Assembly: GCA_934573735.1 (NCBI GenBank)
Contig: CAKTMC010000002.1
Coordinates: 118,914-182,913, forward strand
DNA length: 64,000 nucleotides
Source: an uncultured Oscillospiraceae bacterium
GTDB lineage: Bacteria > Bacillota > Clostridia > Oscillospirales > Oscillospiraceae
Direction: 5' to 3'
Under the pieces are notes generated by a model. That model saw only the letters and a list, made by a program, of their open reading frames with translations. It was not told where the DNA came from and did no database searches. The translations under genes and the position numbers were made by a program. This document shows, piece by piece, positions 1 to 8,405 of this stretch (position 1 is the stretch's first letter; every line of letters starts with the position of its first letter).

Positions 1-3000
1 ACGATGACGGTATTGTCCTCGCGCAGCACACCGCCGCAGGCGTCGATGACCTTCTGGAACGCCAGCATCTCCATCATACCGCTGTCGTCCTCAAGCTGAA
101 GATAGCACATCATGGACTGATTTTTCGTCGGGCGCATCTTGAGCGAGGATATTACGCCCGCAATGGAAATGTACTGATTGTCGTGATACTTCTGCGGCCC
201 GTCCTCGGCGGCAAAATCGTTCAGAATATCTCCGATGGGTATCGCGCCCGCCCTTCGAGCCTTGTCGCGGTATTCGTCCATGGGGTGACCGCTGAGATAC
301 AGCCCGGTCACTTCCTTTTCCATGGTCATTTTTTCTCGTGCGCTGAACTCTGCGACCTCGGGCATCGGTATAGTCTGTGCCGACGCGCTGCTTTGCCGGG
401 CAAAGTCGCCGAAGAGGTCATACTGACCTGCGATGTTATCTCGCGCCGCCTGACTTATGCTGCCTATGACGGCGCCCGCTATCTGAAGCAGAGCCTTGCG
501 CTTATAGCCCATGCTGTCAAAGGCACCGGCGCGGATGAGATTTTCCACGGCGCGGCGGTTCAGCTCCTTGCCGGACATACGGCGGCAGAAGTCCTCAAAG
601 CTTGCAAAGTCGCCGTTTGCGCTGCGCTCGTTCACAAGCTCCTCGATGGCGCTCCAGCCTATACCCTTTATGGCGACAAGACCGAAGCGGATGTTTCCAC
701 CGGAGACGGTGAAGTTTGCGTCCGACTCGTTGACGTCCGGGGGTAAAAGCTGTATGCCGAGCTCACGACATTCGGCGATATACTCAGCGACCTTGGTGCT
801 GCTGTCGAGCACGGAGGTGAGCAGCGCCGCCATATACTGCGGGGCGTAGTGGCGCTTCATATAGGCGGTGCGGTAGGCGACGATGGCATAGCTTACGGCA
901 TGAGCCTTATTGAAGGCGTAGCTTGCAAAGTCCAGTATCTCGTCATAGATGCTGTTAGCGACCGCCTCGGACACACCGTTTGCGACTGCGCCCGCGATGC
1001 CGCGCTCCGGGTCGCCATGGATAAAGGCCACGCGCTCGGCATCAATTACGCTGTGCTTTTTCTTGCTCATTGCGCGGCGTATCATATCCGCCTGACCGAG
1101 CGAGAAGCCCGCAAGACGGCGGAATATCTCGATGACCTGCTCCTGATACACGATGCAGCCGTAGGTGACGGAGAGTATCGGGCGCAGCAGCTCATGCTTA
1201 TACCGCACCTTCTCCGGGTGGACGGAGCACTCAAGGAAGCGCGGGATGGAGTCCATGGGACCGGGGCGGTAGAGCGCGATAAGTGCGGTGATGTCCTCAA
1301 TGCTCTGTGGGCGGAGGCTCATGCACACGCTGGTCATGCCGGAGCTTTCAAGCTGAAACACGCCGCTTGTGCGTCCGCTGCCGAGCATTTCGTAGGTGGG
1401 CTCGTCGTCCTCGGGCACTTTTTCTATGCAGAAATCCGGCTCCGTGCGCTGCACGAGCTTGACCGCGTCGTCGAGCACCGTGAGGTTTCGCAGACCGAGA
1501 AAGTCCATCTTGAGAAGCCCCAGCTCCTCAAGCGTCGTCATCTGGTACTGGCAGACGGGGTTGCCGTCGTTTGTCGAGAGCGGGACATACTCATAGACCG
1601 GCTTTTCGGTAATGACAACGCCCGCCGCATGGGTCGAGGCGTGGCGCGGCATGCCCTCCAGCGCCTTTGCAACGTCTATGAGCTGCTTTATTTCCGGATC
1701 CTTCTCGTACATCTCCTTGAGCGGCTTTGAGAGGGTAACTGCCTCGTCAAGCGTGATGTTCAGCGCACCCGGACCCGAGGGGACCTGCTTTGCGACGCTG
1801 TCCGTCTCCGCGTAGCTGACGGAGAGGGCGCGCCCCACGTCGCGTATCGCACCGCGTGCCGCCATGGTGCCGAAGGTGACTATCTGGGCGACGTGGTCAT
1901 GACCGTAGAGCCGGTTGACATAGTCTATGACCTCGCCGCGGCGGTTGACGCAGAAGTCAACGTCGATATCCGGCATGGAGACTCGCTCAGGGTTCAGGAA
2001 GCGCTCGAAGAAGAGGCTGTATTTTATCGGGTCAACCTCCGTGATGTGCAGGCAGTAGGATACGACGCTGCCCGCCGCACTGCCGCGCCCGGGACCGACC
2101 GGGATGCCGTTTCGCTTGGCGTAGCCGATGAAGTCCGAGACTATGAGAAAATAGTCCACAAAGCCCATCTTGTTTATCATGCTCAGCTCATAATCGAGCT
2201 GCTTATGTACCTCGGGGCTGTCGGGGTAGCGCTCGGCAAAGCCCTTTTCGCAGAGCTTTTTCAGATACTCGTAGCTGTCGTGCTCACCCTCGGGGAGCTT
2301 GAAGCGCGGCAGATGATAGTGCCCGAACTCAAAGTCATAATTGCAGCGCTCGGCAATGTCGGCGGTGTTGTCGGAGGCCTCCTGCCAGTCGGGGAAGAGA
2401 CTGCGCATCTCCTCCTCACTCTTGAGATACATCTCCTGCGACTCAAAGCGCAGACGATCCGGGTCGTTGACGGTCTTGCCCATCTGGATGCACATGAGCA
2501 CGTCCTGATAATACGAGTCCGATTTGTCGATATAATGCGCGTCATTTGTGAGCACGAGCGGTATGCCGGTCTCCCGGTGTATCTGCAAAAGCCCCTGCGC
2601 GGCGCGCTTTTCCTCGGGGAGATTGTGATCCTGAATTTCAAGATAGAAGCCGTCCTTGCCAAAAAGCTCCTGCAATTCGAGAGCCTTTTCCTTGGCGGCG
2701 TTGTATTCGCCATGCAGCAGCTTCTGCGGAATTTCGCCCGCGAGACAGCCGGAAAGGCAGATAAGCCCCTCGCTGTGCTCGTGCAGCAGCGCCCAGTCTA
2801 TGCGCGGCTTTATATAATAGCCGTCGGTGAAGGCCTTGGTGACGAGATAGCAAAGATTTTTATAGCCCTGCTCATTTTTGCACAGCAGTATAAGGTGAGT
2901 GTAGCCGCTGTCTAAAAAATGATCCTTGTCGTTTAAGCCGCGCGGCGCAACATAGACCTCGCAGCCGATAACGGGCTTTATCCCCGCCGCACGGCAGGCC

Positions 3001-3155
3001 TTATAAAAGGCGACCGCGCCGTACATTACCCCGTGATCGGTTATCGCAAGGGCGGTCTGACCGAGAGCCTTGGCCCTTTGGACAAGCGGCTCAATGCGGC
3101 AGGCGCCGTCGAGCAGGGAATACTCGGTATGCACATGTAAATGAACGAAAGCCAT
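1..3155 (-). CDS. dnaE: DNA polymerase III subunit alpha DnaE (3' end outside window)
   Basis: Replicative DNA polymerase catalytic subunit. 1051 codons are visible from an ATG at 3155; the C-terminus lies beyond the left edge. The N-terminal PHP domain begins HLHVHTEYSLLDGA (residues 5-18), followed by the PolC/DnaE-type palm with GPGRGSAAGS and the catalytic aspartates in PDIDVDF (about residues 394-400). Helix-hairpin-helix and OB-fold segments (about 980-1051) follow. No intein or frameshift is seen. It starts 2 bp after whiA and is the last visible gene of the hprK-murB-rapZ-whiA-dnaE run. The PHP plus DnaE order, without an N-terminal exonuclease insert, marks DnaE rather than PolC. Confidence 0.97.
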   Translation of the reverse strand, partial: MAFVHLHVHTEYSLLDGACRIEPLVQRAKALGQTALAITDHGVMYGAVAFYKACRAAGIKPVIGCEVYVAPRGLNDKDHFLDSGYTHLILLCKNEQGYKNLCYLVTKAFTDGYYIKPRIDWALLHEHSEGLICLSGCLAGEIPQKLLHGEYNAAKEKALELQELFGKDGFYLEIQDHNLPEEKRAAQGLLQIHRETGIPLVLTNDAHYIDKSDSYYQDVLMCIQMGKTVNDPDRLRFESQEMYLKSEEEMRSLFPDWQEASDNTADIAERCNYDFEFGHYHLPRFKLPEGEHDSYEYLKKLCEKGFAERYPDSPEVHKQLDYELSMINKMGFVDYFLIVSDFIGYAKRNGIPVGPGRGSAAGSVVSYCLHITEVDPIKYSLFFERFLNPERVSMPDIDVDFCVNRRGEVIDYVNRLYGHDHVAQIVTFGTMAARGAIRDVGRALSVSYAETDSVAKQVPSGPGALNITLDEAVTLSKPLKEMYEKDPEIKQLIDVAKALEGMPRHASTHAAGVVITEKPVYEYVPLSTNDGNPVCQYQMTTLEELGLLKMDFLGLRNLTVLDDAVKLVQRTEPDFCIEKVPEDDEPTYEMLGSGRTSGVFQLESSGMTSVCMSLRPQSIEDITALIALYRPGPMDSIPRFLECSVHPEKVRYKHELLRPILSVTYGCIVYQEQVIEIFRRLAGFSLGQADMIRRAMSKKKHSVIDAERVAFIHGDPERGIAGAVANGVSEAVANSIYDEILDFASYAFNKAHAVSYAIVAYRTAYMKRHYAPQYMAALLTSVLDSSTKVAEYIAECRELGIQLLPPDVNESDANFTVSGGNIRFGLVAIKGIGWSAIEELVNERSANGDFASFEDFCRRMSGKELNRRAVENLIRAGAFDSMGYKRKALLQIAGAVIGSISQAARDNIAGQYDLFGDFARQSSASAQTIPMPEVAEFSAREKMTMEKEVTGLYLSGHPMDEYRDKARRAGAIPIGDILNDFAAEDGPQKYHDNQYISIAGVISSLKMRPTKNQSMMCYLQLEDDSGMMEMLAFQKVIDACGGVLREDNTVI

Positions 3156-3157
3156 GC

Positions 3158-4057
3158 TTATTCCTCCGGCTTGAACGACATTATCTTTTTGAGCCTGTGC
3201 GACAGGCAGCTTTTTGTGACCGGCGGGTAGGAGAGCAGCGCAAGGTCGGATAAGCTTGCCTCCGGGTTTGCTATGCGCAGCAGCGCCGCGTCCTTTAAGG
3301 GCTCGGGCAGCGCGTCAATGCCGTACTCGCGCACGATGCGGCGTATCGCGTCTATCTGCTCCTGCGCGGCGGCGACCACCTTGTCGGCGTTTGCGGAGTC
3401 GCAGTTGACGCGGCGGGTGATGGTGTTGCGCATTTCCTTATCGACCTTGGCGGTCATTATGCTCATCGACGTGCCCATTGCGCCTATGGTCGTAAAGAAA
3501 TCGGCGATATAGTCCGCCTGCTTGAAATACAGCAGCCAGTTGCCGCTGCGCTGAGTCTCCTTCGCGGTAAAGCCCAGCTCCAGCAGGACGGAATACGCCT
3601 CGCGGCTGACGCTGTGATGCGGCGTCGCAAGCTCAAGATGATAGCGCTTTTCGGGGTCGGTCACACTGCCGCCGGCAAGAAATGCTCCGCGTATGAAGGA
3701 GGCGCGGCAGCAGTCGTCCTCGATAACGCCGAAATTTATATGATGCGATACCGTGCCGTCGATTTCCGCGCCGAAGGCGTCAAATATCCGGCGGAGCTTC
3801 TCAGCATCGGTTATACGGAAGCTGCTTTTCCCGGTAGTATTCTCCTTCGGAAGCTGGTCAAAGCTCAAGCCGAAGGCGCGCTTAAACAGCCTCGGCAGTC
3901 TCGCGGCAAACTCCGGGCTTGCGGTTATGATGCGGATCTCCTGAGCCGAAAATGTGTTGCAGTAGAGCAGCACACCGTAGCTCTCCGCCAGCGCGCAGCA
4001 CTTTTTGTCGATACGCAGCTGGCAAAGCTCCGCCTTGGCTTCGGAAGAAAAAGACAT
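3158..4057 (-). CDS. whiA: DNA-binding protein WhiA
   Basis: WhiA is the Gram-positive protein that joins a degenerate LAGLIDADG homing-endonuclease fold to a C-terminal helix-turn-helix. It acts as a sporulation regulator in Streptomyces and in cell division or chromosome segregation in Bacillus. The 299-residue length is typical. The LAGLIDADG-like core contains SFIRGAFLAGGSVTDPEK (about 129-146). The C-terminal HTH (about 250-299) contains DAALLRIANPEASLSDLALL and ends near SCLSHRLKKI. It lies 8 bp downstream of rapZ and 2 bp before dnaE, the order conserved in many Firmicutes, which supports the assignment. Confidence 0.95.
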   Translation of the reverse strand: MSFSSEAKAELCQLRIDKKCCALAESYGVLLYCNTFSAQEIRIITASPEFAARLPRLFKRAFGLSFDQLPKENTTGKSSFRITDAEKLRRIFDAFGAEIDGTVSHHINFGVIEDDCCRASFIRGAFLAGGSVTDPEKRYHLELATPHHSVSREAYSVLLELGFTAKETQRSGNWLLYFKQADYIADFFTTIGAMGTSMSIMTAKVDKEMRNTITRRVNCDSANADKVVAAAQEQIDAIRRIVREYGIDALPEPLKDAALLRIANPEASLSDLALLSYPPVTKSCLSHRLKKIMSFKPEE

Positions 4058-4065
4058 CGTCTACC

Positions 4066-4923
4066 TCACTTGTCCAAATCTCGGTTGATGTTTGTGGAGT
4101 CCATACCCTTGGAGAGGAGATGGTCATTGAGAGCGGCGGCGATTGCGACGCTGCGGTGCCGTCCTCCGGTGCAGCCGATGGCGATGGTAAGCCCCAGCTT
4201 GCCCTCCTCGATATACAGCGGCAGCAGGAACTCTATCATGTTTTCGAGCATATTCATAAATTCGCGCGTCTGCTGATAGCCGAAGACATAGTCGCGCACG
4301 GGGCGGTCAAGCCCGCACAGGGGGCGAAGATCCTCCACATAATAGGGATTAGGGAGAAAGCGCACGTCAAAGACGAGGTCCGCGTCCATCGGAAGCCCGT
4401 GCTTATAGCCGAAGGACATAACGTTTATCTCAAGCCCGCGCTTGCGCCCGTCATGTACGAATATGGTGAAGAGGCGGTTTTGCAGCATGCCGAGGGTGAG
4501 GTTTGAGGTGTTGATTATGTAGTCGGCGCGCTCACGCACCGGGGCAAGAAGCTGTTCCTCCTTGCGTATCGCGTCCTCAAAGCTGAGCCCCGGCGCTGCG
4601 AGCGGGTGAGGACGGCGCGACTCCTTATAGCGGCGCACCACGGTGGGAATGTCGCAGTCCATGTAAAGAATACGGCAGCCGCAGTCCATCGCGTTTAGCT
4701 CGTCGAGGGTTTTCAATAGCTCGCCGAAGCCGTCCTTCTCGCGCACGTCGGTGACAAGCGCGACCTTCTCATAGCGTCCGCCGGTTGCGATGCAGAGCTC
4801 GGCAAAGCGCGGCATCAGCGCCACCGGCATATTATCGACGCAGTAGTAGTCCAGATCCTCCAGAATATCCGCCGCTCGGCTCTTGCCCGCGCCGGAAAGC
4901 CCGGTGATTATAAGAAATTCCAT
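4066..4923 (-). CDS. rapZ: RNase adapter / nucleotide-binding protein RapZ (YvcJ)
   Basis: A 285-residue P-loop protein of the RapZ/YvcJ family. In Enterobacteria RapZ directs RNase E to the GlmZ sRNA; in Bacillus YvcJ is a GTP/ATP-binding protein linked to competence and cell-wall metabolism. The N-terminal Walker A is GLSGAGKS (residues 8-15) and the conserved C-terminal block is IGCTGGRHRSV (about 251-261). The position between murB and whiA matches the Firmicute yvcI-yvcJ-yvcK-whiA type neighbourhood, although no yvcK homologue lies between rapZ and whiA here. The gap to murB is one base, so the two are probably translationally coupled. Confidence 0.94.
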   Translation of the reverse strand: MEFLIITGLSGAGKSRAADILEDLDYYCVDNMPVALMPRFAELCIATGGRYEKVALVTDVREKDGFGELLKTLDELNAMDCGCRILYMDCDIPTVVRRYKESRRPHPLAAPGLSFEDAIRKEEQLLAPVRERADYIINTSNLTLGMLQNRLFTIFVHDGRKRGLEINVMSFGYKHGLPMDADLVFDVRFLPNPYYVEDLRPLCGLDRPVRDYVFGYQQTREFMNMLENMIEFLLPLYIEEGKLGLTIAIGCTGGRHRSVAIAAALNDHLLSKGMDSTNINRDLDK

Positions 4924-4924
4924 G

Positions 4925-5935
4925 TTATTCCTCCGTGCCCTTGGGCGGAGCGCTCATATCGTTCACCTGAACGCTGTTGAGCTTCAGATCCGGCCCCTCG
5001 TCCACGAGCGCGTATTCCGGCGGCAGAATGATTATCTCCGGCTCAAGGAATATGCCGCGCTCCTTATATACGGTGTTTCGCACATGCATCATAAGCTCAT
5101 ATACGTCGTGGCTCGTCGCGCTTCCGGTGTTTACGACAAAGCCGGAGTGCTTGCTCGACACCTGCGCCCCGCCGACAGAGTAGCCCTTCAGACCGACCTC
5201 CTCTATGAGCGCGGCGGCGAAATAGCCCTCGGGACGCTTGAAGGCGCTGCCAGCGGAGGGGAGGTCAAGCGGCTGCTTTTCGCGGCGGCGCTCGTTGAGC
5301 TCGCGCATTTTTGCGGATATCTCGTCCTTATCTCCCGGCTGGAGGCGGAATACCGTGCTGAGTATCGCGGCGTTCATCTGCTGGAAGATGCTGCTGCGGT
5401 ATGCAAACTTGCAGTTTTCGTTCGGCATCTCGTAAAGCCCCTGATCGGGCAGAAAGTAGAACACAACGCTTTCCACCGTGTCCTTGAGCTCGCCGCCGTA
5501 TGCGCCCGCGTTCATGCGCACGCCGCCGCCGACCGTACCGGGTATGCCGGAGGCAAACTCAAGCCCCGTAAGCCCGTTTTGCTGCGCAAAGGAGGCAAGC
5601 TTTGCAAGCGATACGCCGGCCTCGGCATATATCGCGCCGTCCGGCAGCAGAAACATCTTGGTCAAATTCTCGGTGCTGATTATAAAGAGATCCTTTAGCC
5701 CCTCGTCGGGGAAGAGGATATTCGTACCGTTGCCGAGCAGGAGAGGGGAGACGTGGTGTGTTTTCAGCAGATGGCAGAGCTTTGAAAGTCCGCTCACGTC
5801 CTTCGGCGCGGCATAGGCGCGGACGGGACCTCCGATGTGGAAGGAGCAGTGCGCGCTCATCGGCTCGTTTTCAAGCAGCCTAAGCCCCGGCATCTTCTGC
5901 TTTATCTCAACTATGGCGTTTTCAAGCATTTCCAT
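4925..5935 (-). CDS. murB: UDP-N-acetylmuramate dehydrogenase MurB
   Basis: Reduces UDP-GlcNAc-enolpyruvate to UDP-MurNAc with NADPH and FAD, the second committed step of cytoplasmic peptidoglycan precursor synthesis. 336 residues. The FAD-binding blocks are PLLLGNGTNILF (about 60-71) and GIPGTVGGGVRMNAGAYGGE (about 130-149). The catalytic serine is likely in FAYRSSIF, and SAGSAFKRPEGYFAAALIEE with GGAQVSSKHSGFVVN form the C-terminal domain. The lack of the extra loop of E. coli MurB fits the short type II enzyme. An SD GGAG lies 9 bases upstream of the ATG at 5935. It is in the same strand run as hprK and rapZ. Confidence 0.96.
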   Translation of the reverse strand: MEMLENAIVEIKQKMPGLRLLENEPMSAHCSFHIGGPVRAYAAPKDVSGLSKLCHLLKTHHVSPLLLGNGTNILFPDEGLKDLFIISTENLTKMFLLPDGAIYAEAGVSLAKLASFAQQNGLTGLEFASGIPGTVGGGVRMNAGAYGGELKDTVESVVFYFLPDQGLYEMPNENCKFAYRSSIFQQMNAAILSTVFRLQPGDKDEISAKMRELNERRREKQPLDLPSAGSAFKRPEGYFAAALIEEVGLKGYSVGGAQVSSKHSGFVVNTGSATSHDVYELMMHVRNTVYKERGIFLEPEIIILPPEYALVDEGPDLKLNSVQVNDMSAPPKGTEE

Positions 5936-5979
5936 ATAAATATTCTCCGTTTGATTTTGATAATATTATTAAATAAAAA

Positions 5980-6924
5980 TTAGAGCGCGCCCGCATCTAT
6001 CGCCTGATCGTGCGCGGCGGCGAGAGCCTCGGCGGCGTTATAGCCCATCTTCTTCTGGCGGTTATTCATCGCGGCAAGCTCAAGTATAACGGCGAGATTA
6101 CGCCCGGGACGAACGGGAATGGTCACACGCGGGAGCGTAACGCCGAGTATGCTCTCCGTCTCGTCGATGATGCCGAGACGGTCATAGGCCTTGCCCTCTA
6201 TCCACGGCTCCATCTTTACGACGAGGTCAATGCCGGACTCGGGCTTTACCGCGCCCACGCCGTAGATGTGCCGCACATTGATAACGCCTATGCCGCGCAG
6301 CTCCATGTAATAGCGTATAAGCTCCGGCGCAGTGCCGATAAGCGAGTCCTTGGTGATGCGCTTTATCTCCACCGCGTCGTCCGCGATAAGACGGTGACCG
6401 CGCTTTATAAGCTCCAGCGCCGTCTCGCTCTTGCCTATGCCGCTGTCGCCCATGAGCAGAACGCCCTCGCCGTAAATCTCGACGAGTACGCCGTGCATCG
6501 TGAGGCGCGGGGCAAGGTGAGTGTGGAGAGTGCTTATAATATCGGCCTGAAACTCCGAGGTGTCGGCGCCGGTGAGAAAAACGTTGCGGTCAAACTTTTC
6601 CGCCATTTCAAGGCACTCCGGGAAGGGCTCCATCCCGTGACATATGATAAGGGCGGAGATATCGTACTGCATGAAGCGCTCAAAGGCGATAAGCCGCTCC
6701 TCATGGCTGAGCGTATCAAGATATGTGCTCTCGACGCGGCCCATTATCTGTACGCGGTGCGGGTCAAAGTAGTTATAAAAGCCGGTGAGCTGCATCGCGG
6801 GGCGGTTTACGTCCGCGGTTATCAAGAGCGCCTTGTCATAGTCTGACGAGGTGTGCAGCGGCGTGAGCCCCAGCTCCTCGGCAATGGTTTTGAGTTTTAC
6901 GGAATACTTGCTGCGCATGGCCAT
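5980..6924 (-). CDS. hprK: HPr(Ser) kinase/phosphorylase
   Basis: Bifunctional enzyme that phosphorylates and dephosphorylates Ser46 of HPr (and Crh), the sensor step of carbon catabolite repression in Firmicutes. 314 residues. The N-terminal HprK domain is about residues 5-130. The Walker A is GDSGIGKSETALELIKRGH (about 158-176) followed by LIADDAVEIKRI. The HprK signature ELRGIGVINVRHIYG is at about 207-221. It is first gene of the minus-strand run. The upstream 234 bp shared with rpmB are AT-rich with several TATAAT-like stretches, but I could not single out one promoter for hprK. Confidence 0.96.
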   Translation of the reverse strand: MAMRSKYSVKLKTIAEELGLTPLHTSSDYDKALLITADVNRPAMQLTGFYNYFDPHRVQIMGRVESTYLDTLSHEERLIAFERFMQYDISALIICHGMEPFPECLEMAEKFDRNVFLTGADTSEFQADIISTLHTHLAPRLTMHGVLVEIYGEGVLLMGDSGIGKSETALELIKRGHRLIADDAVEIKRITKDSLIGTAPELIRYYMELRGIGVINVRHIYGVGAVKPESGIDLVVKMEPWIEGKAYDRLGIIDETESILGVTLPRVTIPVRPGRNLAVILELAAMNNRQKKMGYNAAEALAAAHDQAIDAGAL

Positions 6925-7081
6925 ATCCTCCCGCCGCCCATGGGCGTGCTTATCTATTATAATATATATAATATATTAACCATTTTCGCCTGTTTTGGCA
7001 ATATCTTTTACACGCATCCGGGCGTAAAATTTTATTTTGAAATATTACGCAAAAATTTAGCCCGCTTAACAAAAATTCCTC

Positions 7082-7110
7082 TTGCATTTAGGCTTTGCAT
7101 CTGGTATTAT
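7082..7110 (+). promoter_or_regulatory. Predicted sigma-A promoter of rpmB
   Basis: TTGCAT (7082-7087), 17-base spacer, TATTAT (7105-7110). It lies 48 bases before the rpmB start, in the divergent hprK/rpmB gap. Confidence 0.6.
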
Positions 7111-7158
7111 ATAAAAGCTGTCTATGCAGCAAACACAAGCAAGGAGGTGCTTCAATCC

Positions 7159-7347
7159 ATGGCAAAGTGTCAGTTCTGTGAGAAGGATGTCGCTTTCGGC
7201 ATACAGGTATCTCACTCCCACAGACGCTCCAACCGTACTTGGAAGCCGAACGTGAAGCGCGTCAAGGCCATAGTAGACGGTTCTCCCAAGCATGTTTACG
7301 TCTGCACTCGCTGCCTCCGCAGCGGCAAGGTCACCCGCGCTGTGTGA
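7159..7347 (+). CDS. rpmB: 50S ribosomal protein L28
   Basis: Large-subunit ribosomal protein of 62 residues. The start is the ATG at 7159, preceded by a strong SD AAGGAGG at 7141-7147; a longer upstream reading frame exists but lacks this signal. Two CxxC pairs are visible, CQFC (residues 4-7) and CTRC (about 52-55), so this is the zinc-binding (C+) form of L28. VSHSHRRSNRTWKPN is the family signature. It is monocistronic, with its own promoter and a terminator directly after the stop. Confidence 0.97.
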   Translation: MAKCQFCEKDVAFGIQVSHSHRRSNRTWKPNVKRVKAIVDGSPKHVYVCTRCLRSGKVTRAV

Positions 7348-7371
7348 TTTAATCTCTTAAATTACCCGAAA

Positions 7372-7403
7372 CAAGCCTGTCGAGCAAACGACGGGCTTTT
7401 TTC
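7372..7403 (+). terminator. Intrinsic terminator of rpmB
   Basis: The stem AAGCCTGTCG / CGACGGGCTT (one G-U pair) encloses a 6-base loop and is followed by a run of T. Confidence 0.85.
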
Positions 7404-7468
7404 GGTTTTGCAGAGACGGCGGCAAAGCCGAAAAAATAATATTATAAAAACAATGGGAGGACTCTGAA

Positions 7469-8041
7469 ATGAAACTGTTGGAGCAGCGCATACTGCGTGA
7501 CGGCAAGGTAAAGCCCGGCGGGATTCTCAAGGTTGACAGCTTCCTCAATCATCAGCTTGACCCGATGCTGATGCACGAGATGGCAAAGGAGCTGCGCCGT
7601 CTGTTTGACGGCGAGGGCGTGAACAAGATACTTACGATAGAGGCCTCCGGCATAGCGCTTGCGATAATGACCGGTCTGGAGTTTAGCTGCCCGGTCGTCT
7701 TTGCCAAAAAGAGCAAGTCCAAAAACATCTCCGACAGTGTGTACTCCGTCGAGGTCGAGTCCTTTACCCACGGCAATACGAATACGGTCTTTGTCTCCAA
7801 GGAGTATCTCAGTCCGAGCGACAGAATACTGATAACGGACGATTTTCTTGCCACCGGCGCCGCTCTCATCGGGCTTCGCGCCATTGCCGAGCAGGCGGGG
7901 GCAACGGTCGTCGGCGCGGGCATTGCCATCGAAAAGGCCTTCCAGGGCGGGGGAGATATCATGCGCCGCGAGGGTATGCGCGTCGAGTCGCTGGCGCGTA
8001 TCGCGTCCATGAGTGACGACGGGCTGATATTTTGTGACTAA
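7469..8041 (+). CDS. xpt: Xanthine phosphoribosyltransferase
   Basis: Purine salvage: converts xanthine and PRPP to XMP. 190 residues, the usual Xpt length. The N-terminus MKLLEQRILRDGKVKPGGILKVDSFLNHQLDP is strongly Xpt-like. The PRPP-binding loop is RILITDDFLATGAAL (about 112-126) and the C-terminal block is RREGMRVESLARI. An SD GGGAGG lies 7 bases before the ATG. Unlike B. subtilis xpt it has no purine riboswitch in front; the riboswitch sits 136 bp downstream, before the nucleoside transporter. A short weak stem (TTTGTGG / CCACAAA, 8052-8070) follows the stop and may end the transcript. Confidence 0.95.
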   Translation: MKLLEQRILRDGKVKPGGILKVDSFLNHQLDPMLMHEMAKELRRLFDGEGVNKILTIEASGIALAIMTGLEFSCPVVFAKKSKSKNISDSVYSVEVESFTHGNTNTVFVSKEYLSPSDRILITDDFLATGAALIGLRAIAEQAGATVVGAGIAIEKAFQGGGDIMRREGMRVESLARIASMSDDGLIFCD

Positions 8042-8111
8042 ATCGCCATCGTTTGTGGACAATCCACAAAAATAGGGGCGTATAAATGTAAAAAAAGTCG
8101 AAACCGGGCAC

Positions 8112-8140
8112 TTGACTTTTCTCGAGCGAACTGGTAAATT
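8112..8140 (+). promoter_or_regulatory. Predicted promoter of the riboswitch-transporter transcript
   Basis: TTGACT (8112-8117), 17-base spacer, TAAATT (8135-8140). It is placed about 37 bases before the purine aptamer. Transcription from here would give a leader of roughly 260 bases. Confidence 0.55.
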
Positions 8141-8176
8141 AGTATCATCAAATGCGCAAAAAAATGAATATTACTT

Positions 8177-8244
8177 TCGATATATAGCAAATAATATGGA
8201 TTTGAAGTTTCTACCCGGACGCCGTAAATGACCGGACTATCGGA
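8177..8244 (+). ncRNA. Purine riboswitch aptamer, guanine class
   Basis: The three-way-junction core is visible. P1 is TCGATA / TATCGG, J1/2 to P2 includes ATAATATGGATTTGAAG, then TTTCTACCCGG and CGCCGTAAATGACCGG give P3, and GACTATC closes the aptamer. The specificity base just before the 3' P1 strand is C, as in guanine/hypoxanthine-binding members (adenine members have U). It precedes the BMP nucleoside-transporter genes, so excess guanine probably shuts down nucleoside uptake. Together with the 8042-8405 gap (promoter, aptamer, terminator) this explains the stretch without a gene. Confidence 0.93.
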
Positions 8245-8286
8245 AGATGTATTATACCGAGGGGGGCATGTGCCTTGCCCCTTCAT

Positions 8287-8340
8287 AATGCATTGACCGC
8301 GGTCTTGTTTGTCATTACTGCGGTCAATGCATTTTGTGTT
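8287..8340 (+). terminator. Riboswitch-controlled intrinsic terminator
   Basis: Perfect 14-bp stem AATGCATTGACCGC / GCGGTCAATGCATT with an 19-base loop, followed by TTGTGTTT. It lies 42 bases after the aptamer and 65 bases before the lipoprotein start. A smaller GGGGCA / TGCCCC stem (8263-8282) between aptamer and terminator may take part in the switch. Confidence 0.85.
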
Positions 8341-8405
8341 TCGCGTATCTTTCCTGCATTTTGCAGTTTAGATAAAATACAAAAACTTTATGAGGAGATC
8401 AAAGA

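Noticed and set aside
8038..8286. 82-residue minus-strand frame
   Set aside because: Covers promoter and riboswitch; not coding.
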